From NCBI GenBank assembly GCA_934747265.1, contig CAKVGI010000015.1:1-25828 (forward strand): a DNA stretch of 25,828 nucleotides. Direction: 5' to 3'. Position numbers and translations under genes: made by a program. Below the pieces are notes generated by a model. It was given only the letters and a program-made list of their open reading frames with translations. It made no database searches and had not been told where the DNA came from. The DNA comes from an uncultured Rickettsiales bacterium (lineage in GTDB: Bacteria > Pseudomonadota > Alphaproteobacteria > Rickettsiales > UBA1997). This document shows, piece by piece, positions 1 through 7,717 of this stretch (within the stretch, counting starts at the first letter, position 1; each line of letters starts with the position of its first letter).

Positions 1-75
1 TAACTGTATTTATAATAATATAATGTTAAGTTTAAGAAATCAAGTATTAAGACAAGAAGGAGTGAACAGTGTGCC
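1..75 (-). mobile_element. Right end of an IS1-like element (copy B0, truncated by window start)
   Basis: Bases 1-60 match the right part of the IS1-like remnant at 25365-25450 almost base for base. They end at 61-75 in AGTGAACAGTGTGCC, the exact reverse complement of the left terminal sequence at 25752-25766. I read this as the transposase-upstream end of a copy whose body lies outside the window. The two perfect 15-base ends, found in different copies, define the terminal inverted repeat of the family. Confidence 0.7.
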
Positions 76-102
76 TTGTAATGGGGGAGCTGACATATTC
101 AG

Positions 103-503
103 TATGGGGGTTGACAGTATTTATTTTGTTTTATTTTTTAATAAAACAAAATAAATAATTAAAAATTGAAAATTGAAATTAAAATATAAAGTCGAGGATT
201 TGAATTTAAGATTTAAAATTAAGAATTAAGAATTAAGAGTTATAATAATAATTAAGAATAGAGTAATATATCTATTTAATAAATAAAATAATAATTAATA
301 ATATAATAATTAATAATATAATACTACTACATATTATTAAATACTATAATCACACATTAAATATATTGTTAATATTATATAAATAATATAAACTATTATA
401 TATAAAAAAATATATAATCAATTAATAATTTTATAAGAATTATAAATTAATATATTAACATAAAAAACAAAGCTTAAATATAATCAAAGTATTTAAACCC
501 CCC
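103..503 (-). repeat. AT-rich repeat module A, copy A1 (reverse orientation, longest copy)
   Basis: The module is bounded by GGGGGTTGA at about 105-113 and by a C6 run at 498-503. It resembles three other copies (18881-19104, 24222-24424, about 25491-25735). The stretch 419-503 matches 25649-25735 closely. Next to the GGTTGA end is a perfect hairpin with 18-base arms (118-135 with 140-157, TTTT loop). The other copies have a shorter form of the same hairpin. No coding potential is visible. It behaves like a small non-autonomous element, but target duplications cannot be defined. Confidence 0.6.
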
Positions 504-710
504 TTACCCCCCTTACCAGGGGGGAATTAGAAGAATCTTATCAGGTGGGAATGGAGGAACATCCCTTATCAGGGGGGTGGAATGGTACTTTATCAGTGGG
601 ATGGAATGAAGAGACTTTATCAGGGGGGAATGAGGGGGTATTATCATGGAGAATGGAAAGATATCCCTTATCAAGGAAGAAATATAAGGAATACACATTA
701 TCAGAGGGGG
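498..710 (-). repeat. TTATCA hairpin-unit array next to A1
   Basis: Eight units centred on TTATCA or TTACCA start at 513, 538, 566, 589, 617, 641, 668 and 698, so spacing is 23-30 bases (mean about 26). Each core sits in a G-rich flank, and several cores lie between complementary arms (for example CCC before and GGGG after). The array abuts the holA stop codon at 714. Its open frames are products of the repeat (recurring Leu-Ser-Gly-Gly) and are not treated as genes. It is the same repeat as at about 18639-18886 and 23630-24228. Confidence 0.75.
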
Positions 711-713
711 ATA

Positions 714-1673
714 TTAATTTTTTCCTTTTAATTTACATTCTTCTTTCAACAAAATATACAATATATCATTTATATTATTAAGAGATAATTTGTATAAATG
801 CTGTTGAACTATTGGTTTTTGTTTCCAAAAAATATTATCCCTATCGGCTATTTCTTCAAAAGTTATGCCCATTTGTATTTGATATTTATATAATTGCAAT
901 TTGATAAAATAAGCAATAGCTGTTCTTATTATTGCAACCGGAAATATACCTTCTGAATAAAGATTTTGCAATTCCTTATATGCTTTTTCTAAATTTAATG
1001 ACGCTAAATTATTTACAAAATCATTGATATTTCCTTCCGAGTTATCTTGTATACAAGCTTTTACATCATCTATTGTTAAATTTTTATCTGTATCTTTATA
1101 TGTTATAAGTTTATCTAGTTCACTCAAAATTATTAGTCTATTTCCGCCAAAACTTTCAGTAAGATATTTTACAACATCAGCATTGTATTTAAAACCTTCT
1201 TTTCTGAGTTTTAAATTTATAATTTGCATTATTGCATTAATATCGTCTTTATAACAAGGCAAACTAGCAAAATATTGATTATATTCAGCAAACCTTTTTA
1301 GTGTGGATTTGCTGTCTAAATCACCAGCGGTAATTACTATAAAATTTTCACTATTCTGAGTTTTAGAAAATATTTCTTCCAAAATCTTAGAAATAGAGTT
1401 TTCTGCATCCTCAATTAATAAAATTTTTTTGTCTGAGCTAAATAAAGATGATGAATTATATTCATTGTTGATAATATTTGGCTTATCTTTAATAGTTGCA
1501 TTACTAATGGTTATTAAAGACAAACTATTTTTATAATCCGGCAAGAGTTTTTGTAAAATCTCATTTTTTCTAATTAAAACTAATCCTTCATCGGGACCGT
1601 AAATTAAAACACCCCTTATTTTATTATCTATATTTTTTATAAAATCATCAACCTTATTTGCTTGTATTTTCAT
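714..1673 (-). CDS. holA: DNA polymerase III subunit delta
   Basis: The clamp-loader delta subunit opens the beta sliding clamp during replisome assembly in the cytoplasm. The 319-residue length fits the family. The N-terminus carries the alphaproteobacterial GPDEGL motif (residues 26-31), followed by an AAA+-like fold without a canonical P-loop, as usual for delta, and an all-helical C-terminal collar region. It is the last gene of hpf-BON-rpiB-holA: the ATG lies two bases after the rpiB stop, so translation is probably coupled. The repeat array begins immediately after its stop codon and no clear terminator hairpin with a T-run is seen. Identity rests on family pattern; confidence is high because length, motif and start all agree. 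Confidence 0.9.
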   Translation of the reverse strand: MKIQANKVDDFIKNIDNKIRGVLIYGPDEGLVLIRKNEILQKLLPDYKNSLSLITISNATIKDKPNIINNEYNSSSLFSSDKKILLIEDAENSISKILEEIFSKTQNSENFIVITAGDLDSKSTLKRFAEYNQYFASLPCYKDDINAIMQIINLKLRKEGFKYNADVVKYLTESFGGNRLIILSELDKLITYKDTDKNLTIDDVKACIQDNSEGNINDFVNNLASLNLEKAYKELQNLYSEGIFPVAIIRTAIAYFIKLQLYKYQIQMGITFEEIADRDNIFWKQKPIVQQHLYKLSLNNINDILYILLKEECKLKGKN

Positions 1674-1675
1674 AC

Positions 1676-2110
1676 TTATTCTTTATCTATTTTCTCAATT
1701 CTTTTAAGATGTCTTCCACCATCAAAATCGGTATTTAAAAAAGCTTCCACGCAATCAAAAGCTACATCATCACCAATCATTCTAGCTCCAAGACATAACA
1801 CGTTTGCATCGTTATGTTTTCTAGTTAACTTTGCCATTAATGAATGGAAACATAAGCCAGCTCTTATTCCTTTATGCCTATTGGCAGAAATTGACATACC
1901 AATTCCAGTTCCGCAAACCAATATTCCAAAATTAGCTTTTTTTGATAGAACTAAATCACATACTTTTTTTGAAAAATCTGGATAATCAACAGATAAATTA
2001 TCATCAGTTCCGCAATTAATAAATTCATAGTCCTTTCCAAATTTATCTATTATTTTTTTCTTTAATTCGGTACCCGCATGATCATTTGCAATTGCTATAA
2101 TTTTACTCAT
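1676..2110 (-). CDS. rpiB: Ribose-5-phosphate isomerase B
   Basis: Interconverts ribose 5-phosphate and ribulose 5-phosphate in the non-oxidative pentose phosphate pathway. The 144-residue protein has the RpiB/LacAB hallmarks: Asp10-His11 in the N-terminal ANDHAG motif, catalytic Cys66 in CGTGIG, His99-Asn100 in the KHNDANVL segment, and the phosphate-binding GGRH segment at 131-134 with Arg137. It lies between the BON lipoprotein gene and holA with only 5 and 2 bases of spacing. The start has only weak ribosome-binding potential (AAAAGAT), which fits translational coupling in the operon. RpiB of this size could also act on allose phosphate; the core-gene context favours the ribose role. Confidence 0.93.
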   Translation of the reverse strand: MSKIIAIANDHAGTELKKKIIDKFGKDYEFINCGTDDNLSVDYPDFSKKVCDLVLSKKANFGILVCGTGIGMSISANRHKGIRAGLCFHSLMAKLTRKHNDANVLCLGARMIGDDVAFDCVEAFLNTDFDGGRHLKRIEKIDKE

Positions 2111-2115
2111 ATCTT

Positions 2116-2712
2116 TTAATTATTAATTTTTATATAACTTACAACTTTTTTTACGCCATTAATTTGACTAATAATATTAGTTGTTTTTTGCAACTCCTCT
2201 TTATCTGATGCCAAACCAATTATAAACACATTACCATCAACAACATCATATTTATAATTATTAGAATTTATTTCACTAGCACCTTTTAGTTTCCAAGATA
2301 TTCTAAAAGAAATTACAGAATCTCTAAAACTACTAACACTATAATCCTTGTCAAAAACCATAATTTCATTTATGATTTCATTGTTTGGTTTTTTTGACTT
2401 AGCTATGCCTCCAACCAAAGTTTTTAAATTACTATTATTAACATAGCCAGTTAACATAATTCTTTCTTCAAAAACATTTACATTAACATTTTTAAGTCCT
2501 TTTTTATTTGGATTATTTTTTAAATAATCTTTCAAAGACATTGTTTCTGTACTATCAAGAATATAATTATTTTTTTTGCTTGCAGTTATTGACTTATTTC
2601 TATTTCCAGCGACATAAGCACCAGCAGCAACCGTCCCAACAACAACAGTTTCAACGCAACTTGACAATATCAACATAGCAAAACTTAATGTAAATATTTT
2701 TTTAAAAAACAT
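2116..2712 (-). CDS. BON-domain outer-membrane lipoprotein (OsmY/DolP-like)
   Basis: A predicted lipoprotein of 198 residues. The N-terminus has two Lys, a hydrophobic core and the lipobox LSSC, with Cys19 as the lipidated residue. Next come a short Gly/Ala-rich segment and two BON-like repeats, about 75-120 and about 155-198, each with the alternating hydrophobic/Gly pattern (for example LTGYV and IIGLAS). BON proteins associate with phospholipid and help keep the outer membrane intact; the exact role here is inferred. Its ATG overlaps the hpf stop by one base (TAATG) and is preceded by a strong AAGGAG site, the best ribosome-binding site in this operon. Possible names include dolP, but orthology cannot be settled by eye. 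Confidence 0.82.
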   Translation of the reverse strand: MFFKKIFTLSFAMLILSSCVETVVVGTVAAGAYVAGNRNKSITASKKNNYILDSTETMSLKDYLKNNPNKKGLKNVNVNVFEERIMLTGYVNNSNLKTLVGGIAKSKKPNNEIINEIMVFDKDYSVSSFRDSVISFRISWKLKGASEINSNNYKYDVVDGNVFIIGLASDKEELQKTTNIISQINGVKKVVSYIKINN

Positions 2713-3035
2713 TATTCTCCTTTTTTCTTTTTAGCTAATGCTTTATTTTTTTCAGTTTTAAGTTGAGAAAATAACTTTTTTAAACTCTCATCAAAACTCT
2801 TTCTAGCGTCAAGATTTTCAGCATCAGCAGAAATTTTATCACCCTTTGCAAAAATATTATTAACAACAACACTGCAATAAATCAAGTTTCCTTGTTTTTT
2901 AAGATGAACTTCGGCCGTTGAAATATTTTCAAAATATTTAGTAATTTCTTTCTTAAATTCCTCTTCTACATATGTTGAAAAATTTTGACCAGTTTCTATA
3001 CTTCCAGAAACAATAATTTTCATATTAAGCACCAT
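2712..3035 (-). CDS. hpf: Ribosome hibernation-promoting factor, short form
   Basis: Binds the 30S decoding site and holds idle ribosomes inactive, as known for the HPF/RaiA (S30Ae) family. The 107-residue protein has the beta-alpha-beta-beta-beta-alpha pattern, the basic C-terminal helix and a Lys-rich tail, and lacks the extra domain of long HPF. An internal Met5 (MKIIVSG, base 3023) fits family starts better than Met1: it leaves about 26 bases of leader after the promoter, compared with about 14 for Met1. It is the first gene of the hpf-BON-rpiB-holA operon. RaiA and HPF cannot be told apart from this sequence alone. Confidence 0.85.
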   Translation of the reverse strand: MVLNMKIIVSGSIETGQNFSTYVEEEFKKEITKYFENISTAEVHLKKQGNLIYCSVVVNNIFAKGDKISADAENLDARKSFDESLKKLFSQLKTEKNKALAKKKKGE

Positions 3036-3055
3036 TTGTTATTAAATATAATTTA

Positions 3056-3083
3056 TTTATACAAGACAAGTTCTAATAGTCAA
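3056..3083 (-). promoter_or_regulatory. Sigma-70 promoter of the hpf operon
   Basis: On the minus strand TTGACT (3083-3078) is followed after 16 bases by TATAAA (3061-3056). Transcription would start near 3049, just upstream of hpf, and would drive hpf-BON-rpiB-holA. Confidence 0.65.
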
Positions 3084-3093
3084 GATTATATTA

Positions 3094-3122
3094 TTGACAT
3101 CAAAAATATTTTAAAATTTTAT
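3094..3122 (+). promoter_or_regulatory. Possible promoter of the split gene at 3200
   Basis: A perfect TTGACA (3094-3099) is followed after 17 bases by TTTTAT (3117-3122), a weak -10 element. It is placed divergently from the hpf promoter. In such AT-rich DNA the -10 call is uncertain. Confidence 0.35.
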
Positions 3123-3199
3123 TGAAAAATATTTGTATTTATTGTACACACATATTTATACGATAATTATATTTATAATTTTAAAAAGTAAGAGGCAAT

Positions 3200-4516
3200 A
3201 TGGAAAATACTACAGAAAATCAGGAACAAACATTCAATCATAATGAAGTTAATAATCGATATGAAAAAAATTTAGAAATACTTAAAAAAAGAATTAAAAA
3301 TATAGAAAATAAAGATATATCAGAAAATAACAAGAAAGAAGATTTAATTAATGAATTTTTTAATTTTATATTAAATATTTTACCAGAAAATAAAGAATTG
3401 GCACATCTTATTGATATAATTTCCGAAACTATAAAAAATAATTCAAAATTTGCTTATAAAATCATTAATTCTTGTACGCAAAGCTTTATTGTTAAAGGAA
3501 AAAATTTGGAAAATATTAATACTGACATTTCCAAAATTATTCAAACAGATGGAATAAAAGATAATCCAAATTTAGTATTTGATATTATTAATGGTTTTAT
3601 TAAGGGTTGTTTAATGCAAAAACCAGATAATATAAAAGATATAACAGAAAGTTTTTTTAACTTATTTAATAGTAATTTTGGAGAAAAGGAAAAAGAAATT
3701 AAAGACAAATTAAAACCAATATTTTCATTAATTGTTTCACAATATTTTATGAATACATTAACAAATAGTGGTAATAAACAATTATCAGAAGAAGATAAAA
3801 AACAAACAGAAGAAAAACTTTTTGAATGCTATCAAGAACTTTTTCATAAAGAAGATAAAGAAAAGATTGCAAGTTTTAAAAATATTCCATTAAAAGAATT
3901 ATCAGACTTACAAGATGAATATTTAAAAGAAAGATTTAATAGGGAAAAAGGTGTTAGTGGTGGTCGAGAATATGAAACTTTCTTAAAAATGGCTTGTAAT
4001 TTAATGCTGAAATCAGAAGGCAATAAAGAATTAACTGTTAAAGATTTAAAAAAACAAAAAGAAATATTTAAAGATTTAAAATTTATAAAGTTGCGTAATC
4101 GTGATAATATACAATCAAAATTACAATTATTGCACAAAATTGGATTAGAACAAGAAGATTTTGGAATCAATAGAAAAGGTAGTAATTTTAGTATTGTTTA
4201 TTGTGGATATCAAACTATAAGACATGATTTTGTTATGATAATAGATAAAACAAAAGAATGGTATGAGGCAATAAAACCAGAAACTGAATCAATATATTTA
4301 ATAGATTCATCAAGAGGCATAGAAAGCAAAAAAATAATGGAAGATACTTCACTAAATAAAAAAGAACAAATTTTTAAAACAACAAAAACTTTAAATCAAT
4401 CCTATCAAGAAAACGGTACCTGCTGGCTTAATACCATGTCGGCTGTTGGTTTTTTATTAGAAAGACAACAAGAACGTATAGCTGAACAAAAGCAAGAACA
4501 AACAAGAACAAGTTGA
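3200..4516 (+). pseudogene. Unknown helical protein with a CE-clan-like cysteine protease site, N-terminal part of a frameshifted gene
   Basis: I do not recognise a named family. The 438-residue frame is Lys/Glu/Asn-rich and mostly helical up to about residue 320. The C-terminal part has the spacing of a CE-clan (Ulp1/YopJ-type) site: His342 in RHDFVMIID, Asp369 in IYLIDSS, Gln400/Gln403, and Cys408 in ENGTCW. This suggests a deubiquitinase, SUMO-protease-like or acetyltransferase effector, which would fit an intracellular bacterium with a type IV secretion system; that role is inference. A site AGAGG lies four bases before the ATG. The frame ends in a Glu/Gln-rich run at 4516, where an extra A in 4500-4502 shifts the reading frame; removing it joins it to the frame ending at 5162. 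It could be a pseudogene, a sequencing error or a slippery site. Confidence 0.6.
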
Positions 4517-5162
4517 ACAAACAGAACAACATGAACAACAACCCAGAAAACCATATGGTTTAAGCATTGATGAGCTATTGGAAGGCTTTGATAAAAAACG
4601 AGATAGTAGTGGAAAAATTATTGAATCCACCACTCCACCAAAAAAACTATCTCTTTTTGAACAAGGTATTTGTGATTATTCCACTGAACATTTTTATACA
4701 TTAATTAACCTTTCCAAAAAAGAAAAATATACTATAACAAAATTTTTAGCAGAACAAGTTGAACAAAATAAAGCTGATCAAGAAAAATTGAAAACAATGT
4801 CAAAACGATTAGAAGCGTCAAGAATAAAGCAACTAGAAGCATTAACATTAGAACAACAAAAAACAAACAAAAAAGAAATATCTGAAATATCTAGTGATTT
4901 AACAAAAGAACTGAGTGCAGAAAGAATTATAATTATACATGCTTATTTAAAAAAATCTCTTGAACGAATTGTGCAAGATGCAGACAAATTAGAAAAATTT
5001 TGTATCAAATTTGGTATATTAGACCCCAACCAAGAAGAAAATTCAAGTAATAAGAAACAAAGCAGTAGCTCATGTTTGGGAGATATTACTAATGCAGAAG
5101 GAAATATTAGTCTCAGTCCTAAACAATACAAAAAACAAAATCAACAAAACAATAACTTATAA
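4503..5162 (+). pseudogene. C-terminal part of the frameshifted gene (coiled-coil region)
   Basis: This frame has no credible start of its own. Read from about 4503 it carries on the same Glu/Gln repeat (EQVEQTEQHEQQ) that ends the upstream frame, then GLSIDELLEGF, so it is the tail of the gene starting at 3200. The restored protein would be about 650 residues. The tail has Lys/Glu/Gln heptad-like helices (roughly 4740-5030) likely to form a coiled coil and a low-complexity Ser/Asn/Gln-rich end. Coding bias looks unbroken and no other stops interrupt it, which argues for a recent shift or an assembly error. A strong hairpin at 5204-5238 follows. Confidence 0.6.
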
Positions 5163-5203
5163 TAAAAATAGTTCTTAATTTATTATGTCATTTAACAAAA
5201 AAC

Positions 5204-5238
5204 AATGGTTCATAAATGTAATACATTAATGAACCATT
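5204..5238. terminator. Bidirectional hairpin terminator between convergent genes
   Basis: Arms AATGGTTCAT (5204-5213) and ATGAACCATT (5229-5238) pair perfectly. Beyond one A-A mismatch, AATGT pairs with ACATT over an AAT loop. On the minus strand the stem is followed by six T after one G, so it best ends the HAD gene; it can also end the plus-strand gene. Confidence 0.8.
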
Positions 5239-5258
5239 AAGTTATTATCTTAAAAATT

Positions 5259-6497
5259 TTATCTAGAACGAGATTTTACGCCTGTTTTTACTTCCATTTT
5301 TTCTTTTTCTAATCTTTCTGTCATTTTTTCTGGTGGCATTGTATTTTTTCTTCTTAATAAGAAGAACGTAGCTCCTGATCTTTGTCCATATTTTTTTCTC
5401 CTTTTTTTTGCATATCTTTTTTCGTTTCCAGTAGAAACTAATACTGAACTTATTTCAGCGCTTTTAGCTCCTTGTATATCTGTCTCTCTTGTATCACCAA
5501 ACATTATTGTTTTTGGTTTTGATTCTTCTAATTTTTGGGAACCAATATCAAGTCTCTTTTTTTGTTCTTTGATTTTATTTAATGCAAAATCAAAAATTTC
5601 TTTATTTGGTTTTCCATATTCTATAATCGGCATTTTTCGTTCCCTACACATTTTTGTAAGTGTACCATTCCTTAAAACGTTATACCCACCCTCTTGCGCT
5701 ACACAATCGGGATTTGCGTTTATAATTATTTTATCCTTAAAACGTTCTATAATGTCCTCGAAAACAGCTTCACTGCCTTCTATATCTCTAATATCCCATA
5801 CATATCCATCTATTGAATGTTTTCCTTTACCTTTTGTATCCACAAAATATTTTTCATATTCTTTATGCTTTTCTAAAATCGCTCTTTTATCTTTATTTGT
5901 AAATTGTGGTACGCTTAAATAAACAGCATCTGCATATTGTGGATTATCTACAAATTCAAAATTAGAACCAACAAATAATTCTTTTCTTGGTTTTCCCGAA
6001 ATAAAAATCTTTATTTTTCTATCTGTTTTTTCTTCCTTTTCTATTTCTTCTCTAATTTTTTTATCCAGTCTTCCTGTCTCAATATCAACTCTCATTAAAT
6101 CGCCAGATGTAACAAATTCAGTATAGTGTTCACCTTCTCTAAAACCTCTTTTTGCATATTTTTTCTTTGCATCCTCAGATAATTCAGTTGTATTAGAAAC
6201 AACACAAACTATTTTTCCAGCTTTAACCAAATTTGCCATATCATTAGCAGTTGCCCGTATTAATCGCGTTCCATCCCAAAAAACACCATAAGCATCAAAC
6301 AAAAAAATGTCATATTCTTTTAATCTCTCGTTTATAACAATTTCGTCTTTAAACTTTGTTGTAATATTAGTTATAACTATTGGATCTTCCTCTCTCTTTT
6401 TTTCATTATATATTTCTATTAATTCTTGTTTAGCTTCTAGCACTTTAGTTATAGCCATCGGTTTTCTAATAACTTCATAATTTGATGAATTTGCCAT
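5259..6497 (-). CDS. HAD-superfamily hydrolase, class IIA (TIGR01459-like), with extended ends
   Basis: A phosphatase-type HAD protein; the substrate is unknown. Motif I is FDAYGVFWDG (nucleophile Asp of FDA), motif II is VVSNTTE, and motif III/IV is the EYGKP lysine with FGDTRETDIQGA near the C-terminus. This order, with a cap between motifs II and III, fits the class IIA group found in alphaproteobacteria, typically about 280-300 residues. I start at the ATG at 6495-6497 (412 residues). The frame stays open to 6689, but that leader is hydrophobic, AT-rich and unlike the family. Even from 6497 there are about 60 extra residues before motif I and a basic Arg/Lys-rich tail of about 50. There is no clear ribosome-binding site. 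The gene converges on the split gene and shares its terminator. Confidence 0.8.
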   Translation of the reverse strand: MANSSNYEVIRKPMAITKVLEAKQELIEIYNEKKREEDPIVITNITTKFKDEIVINERLKEYDIFLFDAYGVFWDGTRLIRATANDMANLVKAGKIVCVVSNTTELSEDAKKKYAKRGFREGEHYTEFVTSGDLMRVDIETGRLDKKIREEIEKEEKTDRKIKIFISGKPRKELFVGSNFEFVDNPQYADAVYLSVPQFTNKDKRAILEKHKEYEKYFVDTKGKGKHSIDGYVWDIRDIEGSEAVFEDIIERFKDKIIINANPDCVAQEGGYNVLRNGTLTKMCRERKMPIIEYGKPNKEIFDFALNKIKEQKKRLDIGSQKLEESKPKTIMFGDTRETDIQGAKSAEISSVLVSTGNEKRYAKKRRKKYGQRSGATFFLLRRKNTMPPEKMTERLEKEKMEVKTGVKSRSR

Positions 6498-6973
6498 AAT
6501 ATATTTATTTTTGCCTAATAAGATAATTATAATCATTTTTACATATTTGTCAATAAAAAATAATAAATATAAAATATTGCTAACCAATATTTCTCTCATG
6601 CCATCCCTTTGTAAATGGAGTTGATGCGAGGTTTTTTTCTTTGCCTCCATTTGTAAGAGAAGAACTAGTCTTAAAAACATCATATCCACCTCTTCATAAG
6701 GAAAAAACTGACGTAACCCCCATTACCCCCCTTATCAGCACACCCTTCACTTATTATTACCCACAAACTCCTTATTTTTAAAGAAACCATTAGGAAACCA
6801 TTAGTTTTCTCCTTATATGGAAGGAGACTACACAAGTTCCTCACCTTGGAGGAAATATCACCATTATATATGTTTATAATGAAAGAATTATATATGTTTT
6901 ATAATGAAAGAATAATTGTATTGTACCATATAATAAATCTTCTTTTTTTGAATATCTTTTACTGTTTCCTCTG

Positions 6974-7159
6974 GCAAACTGCGGGCATAAGTTGTAAACC
7001 CAACATCTAGCCATGTTTTCCTCCGCTTTGCTACGGCAAACTGCGGGCATAAGTTGTAAACCCAACATCTAGCCATGTTTTCCTCCGCTTTGCTACGGCA
7101 AACTGCGGGCATAAGTTGTCAAACTTTGATGCAAGCATCAAGTTTTCCAACATCTAGCC
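6974..7159 (-). repeat. 62-bp tandem repeat, three units
   Basis: Units start at 6974, 7036 and 7098, exactly 62 bases apart, each beginning GCAAACTGCGGGCATAAG. The first two are practically identical. In the third, the short loop between GTTG and CAAC is replaced by a longer hairpin (7119-7147). In the minus-strand reading this adds repeated residues to the dead transposase. Confidence 0.85.
7115..7151. repeat. Bulged-T hairpin 1 (in B1)
   Basis: Outer arms AAACTT/AAGTTT, one unpaired T at 7127, inner arms GATGC/GCATC, AA apex at 7133-7134. It is framed by GTTG (7115-7118) and CAAC (7148-7151), which also pair. The equivalent place in B2 (24602-24644) has the same frame but a different stem. 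Confidence 0.75.
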
Positions 7160-7234
7160 CTTGTTTTCTGTTCATTCTTGCTATATTATCTTGCTCCCTT
7201 TGGTCGCTTCGGCACTTCGTGGGACGACAAGCTA

Positions 7235-7259
7235 GCAAATTCAAGCAAGCTTGATTTGC
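7235..7259. repeat. Bulged-T hairpin 2 (in B1)
   Basis: Outer arms GCAAAT/ATTTGC, unpaired T at 7241, inner arms CAAGC/GCTTG, AA apex at 7247-7248. An identical copy lies at 24779-24803. Confidence 0.8.
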
Positions 7260-7317
7260 TCCCACTTTGTGCTTCGTCTTCACTTTGTTCAGTTGGCACT
7301 TCGCAGACCAACAAGTT

Positions 7318-7344
7318 AAAATGATTCGGTAAACCGATCATTTT
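7318..7344. repeat. Bulged-T hairpin 3 (in B1)
   Basis: Outer arms AATGAT/ATCATT (extendable by two A-T pairs), unpaired T at 7326, inner arms CGGT/ACCG, AA apex at 7331-7332. The equivalent at 24863-24887 keeps the outer arms but has GTGC/GCAC inside. Confidence 0.8.
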
Positions 7345-7717
7345 TCTGCTTCGTGCTTCGTCCATTTCTATAATATCTGGTATATTCTTATCTAATTTAT
7401 TTTTTGTTTAATTTGTTTTTTCTTATATGATTTGTTTTGTTCTTATATGATTTGTTTTGTTCTTATATAATTTGTTTTCTTTTGTTTAATTTATTTTTTT
7501 ATATATAATTTATTCTTATATGATTTAATTTATTTTTATATAATTTGTTTTTGCTTAGTTTATTCTTATATAATTTATTTTTAGCTTTATCTAAATCTAA
7601 TTTTAAGTTATTTATAAACTCTCTTAACCATTTTATTAATAATGAAGGGGAACAGTTCATAAACTTTGCAGCTTTTCTTATACCTACATTATTTAAATAA
7701 TATTTAAGAAATAATTA

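Larger units (their letters stand above)
6738..7717 (-). mobile_element. Decayed IS1-family element, copy B1, right end lost
   Basis: The left end (6738-6751) is a degenerate form of the family terminal repeat and follows CCCCCCTTATCA. On the minus strand, transposase pieces occur in IS1 order. A helix-turn-helix segment at 7687-7610 reads VGIRKAAKFMNCSPSLLIKW. The first catalytic block IPDIIEMDE is at 7383-7357. A C-terminal block with KRYSKKEDLLYGT lies near 6960-6890. The pieces are separated by A/T-rich tandem repeats (about 7385-7570), hairpin-rich DNA (7115-7344) and a 62-bp tandem repeat. The zinc-finger start and right terminal repeat are missing, and the remnant abuts the clpX stop. 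About 75 extra bases near 6785-6858 are absent from the other copies. Confidence 0.72.

Noticed and set aside
498..524. G-quadruplex from G6/C6 runs
   Set aside because: Only two or three long G runs occur per site, and the adjacent C6/G6 arms favour a simple hairpin. It is possible but not supported over the hairpin.
545..781. Plus-strand frame with repeated Leu-Ser-Gly-Gly
   Set aside because: The repeats are the TTATCAGG array units read in one frame; spacing varies and the frame runs into the end of holA on the other strand.
6874..7112. Two overlapping minus-strand frames with Cys-rich repeated residues
   Set aside because: They are the 62-bp tandem repeat read in two frames plus the C-terminal transposase piece; no intact gene remains.
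7235..7344. Integron attC sites, which also have bulged bases
   Set aside because: The attC core bases at the stem base (GTT/AAC type) and an associated cassette or integrase are not seen, and the hairpins lie within a transposase remnant.
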